This document shows, piece after piece, positions 12,040 to 23,374 of a DNA stretch of 64,000 nt. The notes beneath the pieces were generated by a model that saw only the letters and a program-made list of their open reading frames with translations, made no database searches and was not told the origin of the DNA. The position numbers and the translations under genes are program-made. Within the stretch, counting starts at the first letter, position 1; each line of letters begins with the position of its first letter. Source of the DNA: Sorghum bicolor (taxonomy: Eukaryota > Streptophyta > Magnoliopsida > Poales > Poaceae); the NCBI RefSeq assembly GCF_000003195.3, contig NC_012872.2:51751695-51815694 (forward strand). Direction: 5' to 3'.

Positions 12040-13565
12040 AAATTTGACAGCTCCAAAGCTCAGAAGCTGATGAAGATTGATCAACATCCTTTCCCAACAA
12101 ACATGCTGGATGCTAAGGGAAAGGCCAAGGTCTTAACCTCGGAAGCAGCTGAAAGAAGTGCATCGGTGGATCCTCAGCATCAGATCACTACTGCCGATGC
12201 GAAAGGAAAAGGTCTAATCTAGGAGGGAGCTAATTCAGGAAGGCCTCCCCGATCAGGTATTGTGATAACTCACAGAAGGCCTCGGGAGACTTGGCAGCAA
12301 CGCGAGGATCGGTATCGGCTCCAGCAAGAGGATTATCGTCGGGAAGAGGAAAGACGCCGACAGGAGTGGAATCGACATAGGGATCACTGGAATTGCCCGT
12401 TCTTCATTCACTGTTGGGAGGAAAATATCAAACTTCCTACTGTCAGAGATTGTCCTGAGTGTAATGGTTATGATCGGTATGACAGATCTGGTCGATGCTA
12501 TCACGATGATGATCGGCGATTTAATGGGCCGATTAGAGGGAGAACGTCTATCCACGATCGGCTGGGGGGCAGGCTCAGTGTGCACGATAGGCTCGGCAAT
12601 CGTGTTGGATATTTTCCTAGGAACCGGGAAGAACTTGAAGAGATGGCTAATGCTCGAGTTCCCGATGAGTTCATATTTTGCAGGGATGCTAATACTTATC
12701 GGATGGAGTCAAGGGAGAATCATCGCCCATCGGTAAGGCAGCAGCAACTTCCTCCATGGTGTCCAGAAGGGTTGACCAGGACACAGAAAAGAAGACTGCA
12801 GCGCGAAAGGCGAGAAGAGCTAAGCAAGGGCGAGAACTCTGGCCAGTCTGGGGATCAGCAACAATCAGATCCTAAGGGGAAAGGTCCATCGGCAGATGTC
12901 AACATGGTATTTATGTTGCCGATGGAGTTCCTTGCACCATCCAGTGATGATGAGTTGGAGTTTTCCGACCAAATAGCTCAGTTGGCTCTAGATCCGATGA
13001 CAGCCATCTTCGAAAAGCCTGCTGATGATGAAAGGCAACATCTTAAGGCACTGTTTGTCAAAGGAAGAGTGGATGGTCAGCCGATGACTAAGATTTTAAT
13101 TGATGGTGGGCCTGCTATCAATATCATGCCTTATGCAGTTATCAGAAGCTTGGGAAAGGAGATCAAGATTTGACCAAGACCGATATGATGCTCAAGGACT
13201 TCGAAGGGAATGTGTCTCCAGTTAAGGGAGCTATCTGTGTTGAGTTGACCATCGGCAGCAAGACCTTGCCGACAACCTTCTTTGTGATCAGTGGAAAAGG
13301 TGCTTATAATCTGCTGCTAGGGAGAGATTGGATTCATGCCAATTGTTGCATACCATCAACTATGCACCAATGCTTGGTCCAGTGGGTAGGTGACAAGATC
13401 GAAATTGTTCCGGGAGATTCTTCCTATGTTATTGCATCGGCAGAGGCAGATACCTATGAAAGAACTAGGTGTATTTCAGGAGAAGTTTGGGAAAAAGATT
13501 TTCTCAAAGTTGCCGATTATGAGATTCTACCGATCCAAGCAGTCGGTTCTGACGAAGAGTCTTAA
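12040..13565 (+). pseudogene. TAT-1 gag C-terminus and aspartic protease
   Basis: The frame interrupted at 7993 resumes here, then meets TAG at 12220-12222. It continues in frame through an Arg/Glu-rich basic stretch (12262-12400) and a Cys/His segment around FFIHCWEEN. A long linker leads to the protease active site ILIDGGPAINIMP near 13100, where the usual catalytic Asp is present. A frameshift near 13165 moves the frame, and the protease C-terminal half (LLLGRDWIH near 13315) reads on to a TAA at 13563-13565. The protease matures Gag and Pol. This copy cannot be made whole because of the stop and the shift. Confidence 0.8.
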
Positions 13566-15121
13566 TGGATAGGTTCGCCAATGATGGAAAATTAGGTCAG
13601 GGGTTCACATCGGCCGATGATTTGGTAGAAGTAGATATAGGTAGTGGTGATAAGCCTAGGCCTACTTTTATTAGTGCTAAGTTAAATTCTAAGTATAAGC
13701 AGCAGTTAACCGATTTGTTGAAGGAATATAAAGATTGCTTTGCTTGGGATTATACTGAGATGCCTGGTTTGGACCGATCAATTGTTGAACATCGGTTGCC
13801 TATCAAGTCTGGATTTCGGCCACATCAACAGCCAGCTCGCCGATGTAATCCTAATATTCTTCCTGATATTAAGGCCGAAATAACCAAACTTATTGAAGCT
13901 AAGTTTATTCGGCAGTGTCGGTATGCCGAGTGGATTTCCAATGTTGTTCCGGTCTATAAGAAAAATGGGAAGCTTTGGGTTTGCATTGACTTTAGGAATC
14001 TTAACAAAGCTACACCGATGGATGGTTACCCAATGCCAGTTGCCGATTTGCTAGTTGATGTTGCGGCTGGGCATCGGATTATCAGCTTTATGGATGGCAA
14101 TGCAGGATACAATCAAATATTCATGGCTGAAAAAGATATTCCAAAAACTGCATTTAGATGTCCTGGTCATGTTGGGTTGTTTGAATGGATAGTCATGAAC
14201 TTTGGCTTGAAAAATGCTGGTGCTACTTATCAGAGGGCTATGAATTTTATATTTCATGAGTTCATCGGCAAGCTAGTAGAGATTTATATTGATGATGTGG
14301 TGGTTAAGTCTGGAGACTTTACAAAGCATCTTGCCGATTTGCGAAAGGTGTTGGAATGCACAAGGAAACATGGTTTGAAGATGAATCCCAATAAGTGTGC
14401 ATTTGGTGTATCGGTAGGACAATTCCTTGCTTTCATGGTGCATCAGAGGGGGATTGAGATCAGTCGAAGATCCATTGATGCCATCAACAAAATAGTTGCT
14501 CCGTCCAACAAGACTGAGCTCCAGTCCTTGATCGGCAAGGTAAATTTTATCAGGAGATTTATATCTAATTTATCTGGTAAAATTTGTGCTTTCAGTCCTT
14601 TACTTAAGTTGAAAGCCGATCAAGAATTCGTTTGGGGGAAGGAACAACAATTGGCTTTGGATGAAATCAAGAATTATTCGGTGAATCCTCCAGTCCTGAT
14701 TCCACCTCAGCAAGGGAAGCCCTTCAGATTGTATTTGTCTACCGATGGGATGGTCATCGGTTTGGCTTTGATTCAGGAATTTGAACGGAAGGAACGTGTG
14801 ATTTACTACTTAAGCAGGAGGTTGATCGATGCTGAGACTAGGTATTCGGCTATTGAGAAGCTGTGTTTGTGCTTGTACTTCTCCTGTGTCAAGTTGAGAC
14901 ATTATTTGTTATCGGCCGAATGCACTGTCATATGCAAAGATGATGTGGTCCGATACATGCTGTCTATGCCGATAATAAGTGGCAGGATCGGTAAGTGGAT
15001 TTTGGCATTGTCAGAATTCGACCTGCGTTACGAATCGGCCAAAGCGGTTAAGGGGCAGATTATGGCCGATTTTGTAACTCAACACTGCGGTACAGTGGGG
15101 GCTTTGGAAATTGTACCTTGA
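13565..15121 (+). pseudogene. TAT-1 reverse transcriptase and first RNase H
   Basis: This frame has the typical Ty3/gypsy reverse transcriptase. KNGKLWVCIDFRNLNKA lies near 13960, FMDGNAGYNQI near 14090, [14 protein letters not shown] near 14205, and the catalytic YIDD at about 14287. It is followed by the connection region and the gypsy RNase H (LSTDGMVIG near 14740, where TDG retains the Asp, and AIEKLCL). The ATG at 13565 overlaps the upstream TAA, which I take as a frameshift relative to the protease and not as a natural start. A TGA at 15119-15121 ends the frame, and the second RNase H follows in the same frame. The enzyme copies element RNA to DNA. Confidence 0.9.
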
Positions 15122-16798
15122 ACGCTCTTCTTTGACGGATCCACGTGTGACCGGGGGGCAGGAATCAGCATAGTATTGGTTTCCCCTCGGGGAAGGAAGT
15201 ATGAGTTTTCCTTGCCGATTGTTGCCACGTCTACAAATAATCAAGCTGAGTATCAAGCTTTGATAAAGGGTTTGGAATTGCTAAGGGAAGTTTGTGCTGA
15301 TGCTATTGAAGTCTTTGGGGATTCTATGTTGGTTATAAATCAATTGGCTGGAAGCTATGAATGCCGAAGTGAAGTCCTCATAACTTATTACGAAAGGAGT
15401 ATGCAACTATTAAAGGAATTCAAGGATTTCCGATTAGAGCATGTTCCTCGATTGCATAATGAAGAGGCCAATCGGTTGGCTCAGCATGCCTCGGGATATC
15501 AGCCCATGATTAATGCGATATCGGCAATCGGTGCTGATGATTGGAGGAAAGAAATCATTGGTTATTTAAAGGATCTGTCCAAGAAAGTTGAGCGACGTGT
15601 TCGGTTTCAAGCTACCAAATATGTGCTCCTTGAAGATGAGTTGTATTACCGAACTATTGATGGGATTCTCCTCAAGTGCTTAGGTGATGATGAGGCCAAG
15701 AATTTGATGGGAGAGATCCATGAGGGAGTGTGTGGAGCACATCAATCGGCATTCAAGATGAAGTGGATGATCAGAAGAAATGGATATTATTGGCCGACTA
15801 TACTTGAGGATTGCTTTAAGTACTTCAAAGGGTGTCAAGGGTGTCAGAAGTTTGGCAATGTTCAAAGGGCACCTGCATCGGCCATGAATCCTATCATCAA
15901 GCCTTGGCCGTTCTGGGGATGTGCTATTGATTTAATCGGTCAGATTTATCCACCATCTAGCAAAGGACATAAGTTTATCTTGGTTGCCATCGATTATTTC
16001 ACCAAATGGGTTGAAGCTATTCCTTTGAAGAAAGTTACATCGGCTAATATGATTGATTTTGTGAAAGAGCATATTATCTACCGATTTGGAATTCCTCAAA
16101 CAATTACTACCGATCAGGGTACTATGTTCACATCTGGGGAGTTTGATGAATTTGCAATCGGTATGGGAATTAAAGTATTGAACTCTTCTCCTTACTATGC
16201 TCAAGCTAATGGGCAGGCCGAGGCATCTAACAAAGGAATTATCAAACTCATCAAACGAAAGGTTGAAGAAAATCCTAGGAGGTGGCACACATTGTTAAAC
16301 GAAGCCTTATGGTCATATCGGATGGCTTGTCATGGATCGACCAAGGTCTCACCTTATCAATTGGTGTATCGGCATGATGCAGTATTACCTTGGGAAGTTA
16401 AGACTGGGTCTAGGCGGCTATCTTTTCAGGATCAGTTGACTGCCGATGATTATGCTACTTTGATGATAGACGAGTTGGATGATCTAGCAGGGCATCGGCT
16501 AAGGGCTTTGATGAGTTTAGAAGAGAATAAGAAGAGAGTTGCTAGATGGTATGATAAGAGGGTAAAGGCTAAAGAATTTGCCGATGGAGACTTAGTATGG
16601 AAATTAATCTTACCGATCGGGGCCAAGAGTTCAAAATTTGGGAAGTGGTCTCCCAATTGGGAGGGTCCCTATCGGATAAGTCGATCGGCTCCTGGTAATG
16701 CCTATATTCTAGAAACTCTCGAAGGAGTTGAATTTCCCAGAGCATTAAATGGCAAATATCTAAAGAAGTACTACCCCAGCATATGGGTCGATGCATGA
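15122..16798 (+). pseudogene. TAT-1 archaeal-type RNase H and integrase
   Basis: Just after the TGA at 15119, the same frame reads FFDGSTCDRGAGISIVL, the start of a second RNase H. Conserved acidic positions follow in QAEYQALIKGLELL (near 15245), FGDSMLVINQ and the HNEEANRLA motif near 15460. Plant TAT elements are known to have gained this extra RNase H. The integrase follows: HHCC zinc motif (H...H near 15725-15740, CQGCQ near 15835) and the D,D,E core (CAIDLIG near 15920, TTDQGTMFTSGE near 16110, GQAEASNK near 16215). It has a basic C-terminal part and ends at TGA 16796-16798. Apart from the upstream TGA, this segment is intact. Confidence 0.9.
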
Positions 16799-16955
16799 AA
16801 GTTTGAGTGCCGATAACATCCCTATCGGCTGGGTCAAAATGTATCTGGGACCGGACATAGTGTTTTAAAAGGTGTCGATAACAGTCCTATCGGCTAGACT
16901 AGATATCAGGAAGTTTGGAAAGTAGAAAGAAGCAAGTATGTTGCCAATGAAGAGT

Positions 16956-19900
16956 TCACATGTTCAGCAACGTCTGGATCGCCGATATAGCGCGCAAGCG
17001 GATCTGGTGGGCTGCTTCTATCTCTTTGATGTCTTCATCGGCAGAGCCTTCCACCGGCTTCAATTTCTTCTTCAACTGCAGCGCTTTACGACCATGGACA
17101 TTTCGCTCTTGCTCAAGGAGCTTGATCGCCTCAGGCAGCTGGTTTTCCTCTTGTTGAGCCTGGGACAAGGCCTCTTCCACTTGCTTGAGCTCTGCCAACA
17201 AGGCTTCTCTTTTTGCTGACAGATCAGAGATCTTGCGCTTCAGTGCATCTCCTGAGGATTTCAAAGCGCCAATGTTCTTATGCTTCTCATTGGTAAGAAG
17301 CTTTGTTTTCATCATCTCTTCAGAAAGCTGAGTCTGAGCCGCTCTGTCGGCAAGGCGCTGGGCAGCCCTCTGGTACTGCAGTTGACGGCTCTCCAGATGT
17401 GCTGCTTGGAAGAGAACTTCTTCGGCATCGGCAGGGATTTGGCCTCTCAGGGTCTTGAATAAAGCCTTGGCCGGATCAGAGTCATCAACTAGTTGGGCTG
17501 TGTCTTGCTGGAGGAGAGCCGACAGTTCTTCCAGCTTTGCCCTGACCTCTGCCGATGTAATCCCAACTGCTCGAGAAGAGCTTGCTTCCTCGCCTTCATC
17601 TTCAGAGATGTCGATGGCAAAGGAGAACAAACTGTTGGGAGAGTCCTGCTCCTGAAAAGGAGATAAGACGAGTTATTCTTTGGTCAGGTATTGATAGATA
17701 ATATAGACAGGGATTGGGTAACTTACTTGTTTCAGGGCAATCTCTCGCCTCTGACTAGAAGATGCCGATGGAACCACAGGTTGATCGGCTGGGGTGCCGA
17801 TGGAACTATGTCGGCTGAAAGAATAACAGAAATAATTGTAGAACAGAAGAAGTGAGTTCATCGGCAGTGATTTCCTAGAAAGTGTGTTACCTTGGGGAGG
17901 TGCAGTGCTTGTCTGGATCGAGGAAACTACCGATGATATGATTGATCCTGCTAGATCGGTAGTCTGCTCGCCCATATCAGCCGATGTGTTTTCTGGCTGA
18001 GGTGCTTCTGGTTGGGGCTCTTCTGGTCGGGGTTCTTCCATTTGAGGTGCTTCTTGCGGTTGAGGGGAAGATGGTACTTGTTGTGTCTATGTTTCTGGAG
18101 AAGAGGGAGAAGACTCTACTGGAATTGGAGATACCGGGGGAGGAGGAGGTGTGGTTACTCTCTGGCGCTTTGTTTGTGCTCTGGTACTCTTGGCTCCTTT
18201 TCTCTTTGGCTGACTAGACTGGGGGGCATTGGCACTTTTGCTTCTGGTCCTTGCCGATGCGCTGGTGTGCTGATACAGAAAGGGACATTCGTAAGTACAA
18301 GTGCATCAGATATAAGAGTGAGATCGGTATGAAAAAGTTTGAAAATGTACCTTGAACGCCTGTGCCAAGGTAGAGGTAGCTACCAATGGAGATATCTGAG
18401 TCCTATTGGTGGTAACTTTCTTGAGGCGGACACCTCAATGCATGATGGTAGCCAGAGTGGGAGCATTGTTACCGATTGAAGAGATCGGTCCTGATGGAAA
18501 TAGATTAATCGGCTTGCCGCTCCTGCTGACCGATGGAGGAGTGTTATCGACCTGCAACATAACACAAAGAGTAAGTTACCGACGAAAATGAGAATGAAAG
18601 GATTATAGCATCGGTTTGGAAGTACTTACAGTATCATCGGGGACTTTGTACTGAGGATCGATCATACCACGGTATGTAAGGGCCGATCTGCAGAACAAGT
18701 GCTCCTTCCACTCCTCCCACCATTGCTTGTATGCCTGAGTAATGAAGAGGGCTGGAACCCACTCTGACAGATCTACACTGTATCGGCAGTCGGTGCTAGT
18801 TGGGCTACTCAGATCCACTCGAGGAGGTTAGTAATGACTTCCCTGGGTTTTATCACATCGGCATAACAGAGTACAATCGGCAGCTGGCCGAAAGCTAGTT
18901 GACGGGCTAGTGCCGATGGGTTGTAAAACTCATAGGTTTGGTTGGAGGTTTTCCCACTGCCAAAGAAGTTCACTGGTATAATTCTGGGGGTGATCAGCGC
19001 CATCATCACTTCGTCATCCTTGTTAAGAGCATTGTTGAACGGATGGAAGACCAAAGGAAACATGGTGTCTAGATCTTCATAGGGCATCCATGCTCGCTGT
19101 TCTCTGGTCAGGCCTTCATACAGGGTTTGGAAGAATCGGCTGATCTGGTCCGCATTGCCTCCTGTACCGGGCAGAACTATGGCAGCCTCACCAAAGTTCA
19201 GAGGGGGACGGGTTGCCGATTCTTCTTCATCCAGTTCGTAGTCCTCGGCTATATCCCTGGGGAAGCGCTGTGCGAAGAGATCAAACTCAAGACGCTTGTG
19301 CATATGGAGACTGAGCCACATGTTGATAAACCACCAGGGACCCCCAAGTTGCCGATGGGCTGGCCGAGTAGGAGTTTCTTGGTTACTTGATGAAGGAGGT
19401 GGTAAGCCGCGCCAAGCAGGTATCGGCCGAAGGGAAATCGGCCACCATTGGCTAATCTTTCTGCTGCTGCTAGATAGACAGAAGTTGGTCCTGCCGATCG
19501 ACCACAAAATACGAATTTGTCTAACCACATGTTCAATAAACAGGTCTGTTCCTTTATGTTGACAGGACCTGTTCGTTTGTATTTTTGGATGTATCTCGAC
19601 CAGTCGCCGATGGAGCGAGTTTCTACCTTGGCACTGGGTGCGGTATCGAAAAAATGGGTGCTATCGACAGAAGATACGTCCAGGCCGGTGAGCATGACCA
19701 CATCGGCAAGTGTAGGGGAAGCAGGGCTGTGACCAAAGATGAAAGCATTGAGTGTGTCCAACCAGAAATAAGATGCAGCGATCAGCAGAGATTCATTCCT
19801 ATGCATATCGGCAATGGACAGCCTGATGCATTGGTCCAGTTTTCGCTCACCCCACTGAACCTCGTTCGAATGGCTGACCCTCAAGAACCAATCCTTCCAT

Positions 19901-20238
19901 CCCACGGTAAGACTGGGCCAGGAACGGAAAGTGTCTTTCCACAGATCTAAGGAGAAATTCTCGGCTCTAAAAGGGATCCTGTTTGTCTCTGCGTTAATCA
20001 AATCTGTGGGATCTGGGTTCCCTAGTGGACCAAGACACTGGAGATGTGGCTGATCGGTAGGGATGACTAGTTTGTTGGACAGATCCTATTGGTTTTAGGG
20101 GTGAAAAGAAGAACAAGAACAAAAAGAGAAAAAAAGGAGGATGCTCAGTAAAATAAATGGCAGATGAACCAGGACATGGTAAAAGTATGCGAGAGGGGGT
20201 GATGAACTAACCTCAGGGACGGTGAAGTTGATGGCCAT
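16956..20238 (-). pseudogene. Antisense intron-containing gene of TAT-1, plant-mobile-domain-like with coiled-coil C-terminus
   Basis: Runs opposite to pol. My exon model is 20238-20212, 20085-18630, 18551-18351, 18261-17891, 17814-17727 and 17651-16956, all with GT-AG borders. The short first exon (MAINFTVPE) joins in phase to a large exon. That exon has Trp-rich blocks (WKDTFRSWPSLTVGWKDWF, LNMWLDKFVFCG, then AYKQWWEEWKEHL), the pattern of the plant mobile domain found in host MAIN-type proteins and in some retrotransposons. Middle exons are Pro/Ser rich, and the last encodes a long Lys/Glu/Gln coiled coil. Defects are a 1-bp loss in a C run near 19341, a second frameshift near 18815 and TGA at 18437-18435. 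A TATA box lies at 20389. The family call is from pattern memory only. Confidence 0.72.
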
Positions 20239-20388
20239 TTTCCTCGCAAGGAAGAAGGTTGAAAGCTTCGAGATTGGTGGAGAAAAGCCTTCGCTGGAGT
20301 TCTTGGAGCTCTTGAACAGCGCCGCTGCCAGAGAAGCAGAGTTGGGGCTGTAGAATGGTGTGATGGAGAAGGAGTACCCGAGAAGGAA

Positions 20389-20397
20389 CTATTTATA
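20389..20397 (-). promoter_or_regulatory. TATA box of the TAT-1 antisense gene
   Basis: TATAAATAG on the minus strand, about 150 bp before the ATG at 20238. It gives the antisense gene its own core promoter, separate from the LTRs. Confidence 0.6.
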
Positions 20398-20570
20398 GGA
20401 CGAAATGGGCAAGGGTAAATCTGACTTATCACTTCGCCGTATCCGTGAAATCCGAGGATACTCAGGAAGATATGGTAACTGTTTGCACGGTAATCAAGGG
20501 ATTGTACAGGTGATTTGACGGGAAGCAGCGTGATCTGGAGATATTTTACTATGCGAGATTTCCTAGTCGG

Positions 20571-20735
20571 TCCATCGGCAGCGCCTTGTAACGGTAATAT
20601 TGCCGATGAACGAATGGAATGGAGATATCCGTTGGGGAGGATAAGGCACGTCACTGTACGGGATGTCCTGGCCAGTCCATCGGCAGCTTTCTATAACGGT
20701 AACATTGCCGATGGGCGATTGAAGTGGAGATGTCC
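20571..20735. repeat. Two diverged direct repeats, each with a CATCGGCA...TGCCGATG hairpin
   Basis: Two similar units start at about 20571 and 20676 (period about 105 bp). Each holds CATCGGCA, about 20 bases, then TGCCGATG, so each can form an 8-bp stem. They lie about 180-330 bp upstream of the antisense TATA box. Confidence 0.6.
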
Positions 20736-20879
20736 GTTTAGGAAGTTGAGGATTTCGAGGAGGAATTGGATCGGAGTTGTTCAGATTGAAGCTGTCGGTT
20801 ACCAAATTGGGAATATTAATTGCAGAAAGGCATCACTACGGCAGAGAATTTCGGAGCATTAATGATTTCATACTCCGAA

Positions 20880-20892
20880 ATTGGGGGGCATG
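20880..20892 (+). other. Polypurine tract of TAT-1
   Basis: ATTGGGGGGCATG immediately precedes the 3' LTR at 20893. Confidence 0.7.
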
Positions 20893-21612
20893 TGTTGACA
20901 CCATTTTTGGACACGTATCCAGGATTGGTAGGGTATAGGTCGGCAAGATAGGGTGGTAATACGTGGTCTGCGGAAGATGTTGTCGATGAAGATGTTGCAG
21001 ATAAAGATGGTTGCCGATGAAGGGATGACCGAATATGACTAGGTCCATAGGTGACAATGTGTTTGTGTCGATGGCTACAATAAGGGGGTCTGCCGATGAC
21101 GCGGAAGAAGGACATGGAGGGTGCCGATTGGCATGTGGATTAGCCTTTGGAGATGTCCTAGTTTGTCACGAGAAGATAGTTTTATGTTTTCCTTAGTTAG
21201 TTAAATCGTTTTGTACACGGATTCTGTTTAAATTTGGAATTCGAACTCTAGTCGTGTCTGGTTGTAGCTCTTTGGGCAGGGTATAAAAGTAGACCCTAGA
21301 GCTTTGTAACAATGGATCAATCAATCAAACACAAGTTTTTACTCATATTACAGCATCTACTTTTTCGACGACTTCGTCATATTTTCCTTTTTCATTACGA
21401 GTTCTTAAGAATTCATCGACTTAAGCTCGGCGTATTCTCGAGTTCCGCGTGAATACCTCTTGGCCGTGGCATCCGGGCGCATCGCTATTGTCGGGACCAA
21501 AGTATTCGAGTTATCACCTTTGCCGATAGTAAGGTCAAATCGGCTGGCACGCCTTAACGTTTAAATCGGGTATTAGCCCTTTGTGTTTGCAGATCCAGCT
21601 TTTGCATCAACA
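20893..21612 (+). repeat. 3' LTR of TAT-1
   Basis: A 720-bp copy of 5101-5821, with TATA at 21282. The mismatches cluster in the first 300 bp. The target duplication catac follows at 21613-21617. Confidence 0.95.
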
Positions 21613-22982
21613 CATACTCTCCAGTCATGGGTGGAATAACATTCCGATACTTAATCTCTCTGGCTGTACAAAATCGTCTATCTATGCAGTTGATGGACGT
21701 AGTGACTGCATATCTCTATGGGTCACTCGATTCAGACATATACATGAAGGTTCCTGACGGAATCCCAATACCGAATCAAAACGTAAATCGCAACAAGTAT
21801 TGTGTAAAGCTACATAAATCACTCTATGGCTTAAAACAGTCGGGAAGAATGTGGTATAACTGACTCAGTGAGTACCTTCTGCAGAAGGGCTACTCTAATA
21901 GTGATGATTGCCCATGTGTCTTCATCAAGAAATCCCAAATGGGATTTTGCATCATATCGGTGTATGTTGATGATTTAAATATCATCGGCCACAAACAAGA
22001 TATTGATGAGGCATGCAAACATATTAAGACGGAGTTCGAGTTGAAGGATTTGGGTAAAACCAAATTCTGCTTAGGCCTACAGCTTGAGCATCTTTCAACT
22101 GGAATCTTTGTGCATCAATCTGCATATGTCCAGAAAGTATTGGAGAGATTCAATATGGACAAAGCATATCCTTCCAAAACCCCTATGGTTGTTCGGTCTT
22201 TAGGACTAAACACTAATCCATTCAGACCACAAGATGAGGGGGAGGAAATCCTAGGACCTCATGTCCCATACCTTAGTGCCTTTGGAGCACTGATGTACCT
22301 TGCTAATAGCACCAGGCCTGACATCGCTTTCGCAGTGAATTTGCTAACAAGGCACAGTGCCGCTCCTACCAAGAGACATTGGACAAGAGTTAAACAGATC
22401 CTCAGATATGTTAATGGCACAAGGGATCTCGGATTATTCTTCCAAAGAGGAACAAATTCTGAGATGATAGGATACACCAATGCTGGATATCAATCAGACC
22501 CCCATAATGGCAGATCACAAACCGGTTTCGTATTCTTACAAAATGGAACCGCCATATCATGGACATCATCCAAGCAAACCTTGGCAACAACGTCCACGAA
22601 TCATTCTGAAATAGTCGCACTATATGAGGCCTCACGTGAATGCGTTTGGCTTCGTAGAATGATCAACCACATACAGCAGTCGTGTGGTCTTAAAGCTATC
22701 ACAGCTCCAACCATTATCTATGAAGATAATGCAGCTTGTGTTACACAGATGGAGACAGGCTATATCAAGAGCAATATCAACAAACACATCTATCCAAAGT
22801 TGTTCTATCCTCATGAATTACAACAAAATGGAGAGATTGATATCTTGAAAACCGAATCATGCGACAATCTCGCTGATCTATTCACTAAGTCCCTACCAAC
22901 TTCCTCATTTGAAAAATATGTCAAAGGAATTGGTATGCGACGACTTAGGGATTTGCAAAGTTCAGGGGGAGAAATCCCCTAG
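21613..22982 (+). pseudogene. Copia pol, second part: reverse transcriptase and RNase H
   Basis: Resumes the copia reverse transcriptase after TAT-1. VVTAYLYGSLD-type residues lie near 21700, KSLYGLKQSGRMWY near 21820, then TGA at 21861-21863. The catalytic YVDD follows in the same frame at about 21963. The RNase H region holds the Asp of the YEDNAACV motif near 22720 and the ADLFTKSLP signature near 22875. It ends at TAG 22980-22982. Only the one stop breaks this half. Confidence 0.88.
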
Positions 22983-23374
22983 ACATTGGTCTGCCTACAC
23001 CGTCATATTATACTCTTTTCTCTCTATGAGTTTTTCCTCACAAGGTTTCTCATAAGGAGTTTTTAATGAGATAATATTAACACAAGAGTGTCATATTCCT
23101 TGTTTTCCCCACAGGGGTTTTTAAAGGAGTATCAAAGACATATATTGTCCTCTAAACTACAACATGAGTTTTCTCCTGTAAAGGTTTTCTCATATTAGTT
23201 TACAATGAGGCAATCATTAAGTGCTATAAGTTTCTCCTTCTTTTCCCAAGCCGTTCTAAGGAGTTTTACTATAGCACATATACACACGTATTTTTCCTCG
23301 TTTTTATTCTACAGGAATTGTTGGAGGAGCAATACGATTCATTGATCTCAACAAGTGATTCGATCAAGGGGGAG
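22983..23374 (+). other. Copia 3' untranslated region with polypurine tract
   Basis: No reading frame. It is made of short degenerate repeats of the type AGGTTTTT...GGAGT...AATGAG, which many plant copia elements carry here. It ends in the purine tract ATCAAGGGGGAG (23363-23374) directly before the LTR. Confidence 0.7.

Larger units (their letters stand above)
5101..21612 (+). mobile_element. TAT-lineage Ty3/gypsy retrotransposon (TAT-1) with an antisense extra gene
   Basis: Bounded by LTRs at 5101-5821 and 20893-21612, with a 5-bp target-site duplication catac at 5096-5100 and 21613-21617. The order is gag, protease, reverse transcriptase, RNase H, second (archaeal-type) RNase H, integrase. 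Integrase after reverse transcriptase makes it Ty3/gypsy. The second RNase H is characteristic of the TAT lineage. A multi-exon gene lies on the opposite strand between pol and the 3' LTR. About 20 substitutions and one 1-bp indel separate the LTRs by my hand alignment. At the commonly used rate of 1.3e-8 per site per year this is roughly one million years. The copy carries several stops and frameshifts and a 4-kb solo LTR in gag. Confidence 0.93.

Noticed and set aside
13565..13567. A natural separate start codon for pol at the TAATG overlap
   Set aside because: The TAATG overlap looks like a reinitiation site, but the other defects of this copy make a simple frameshift more likely.
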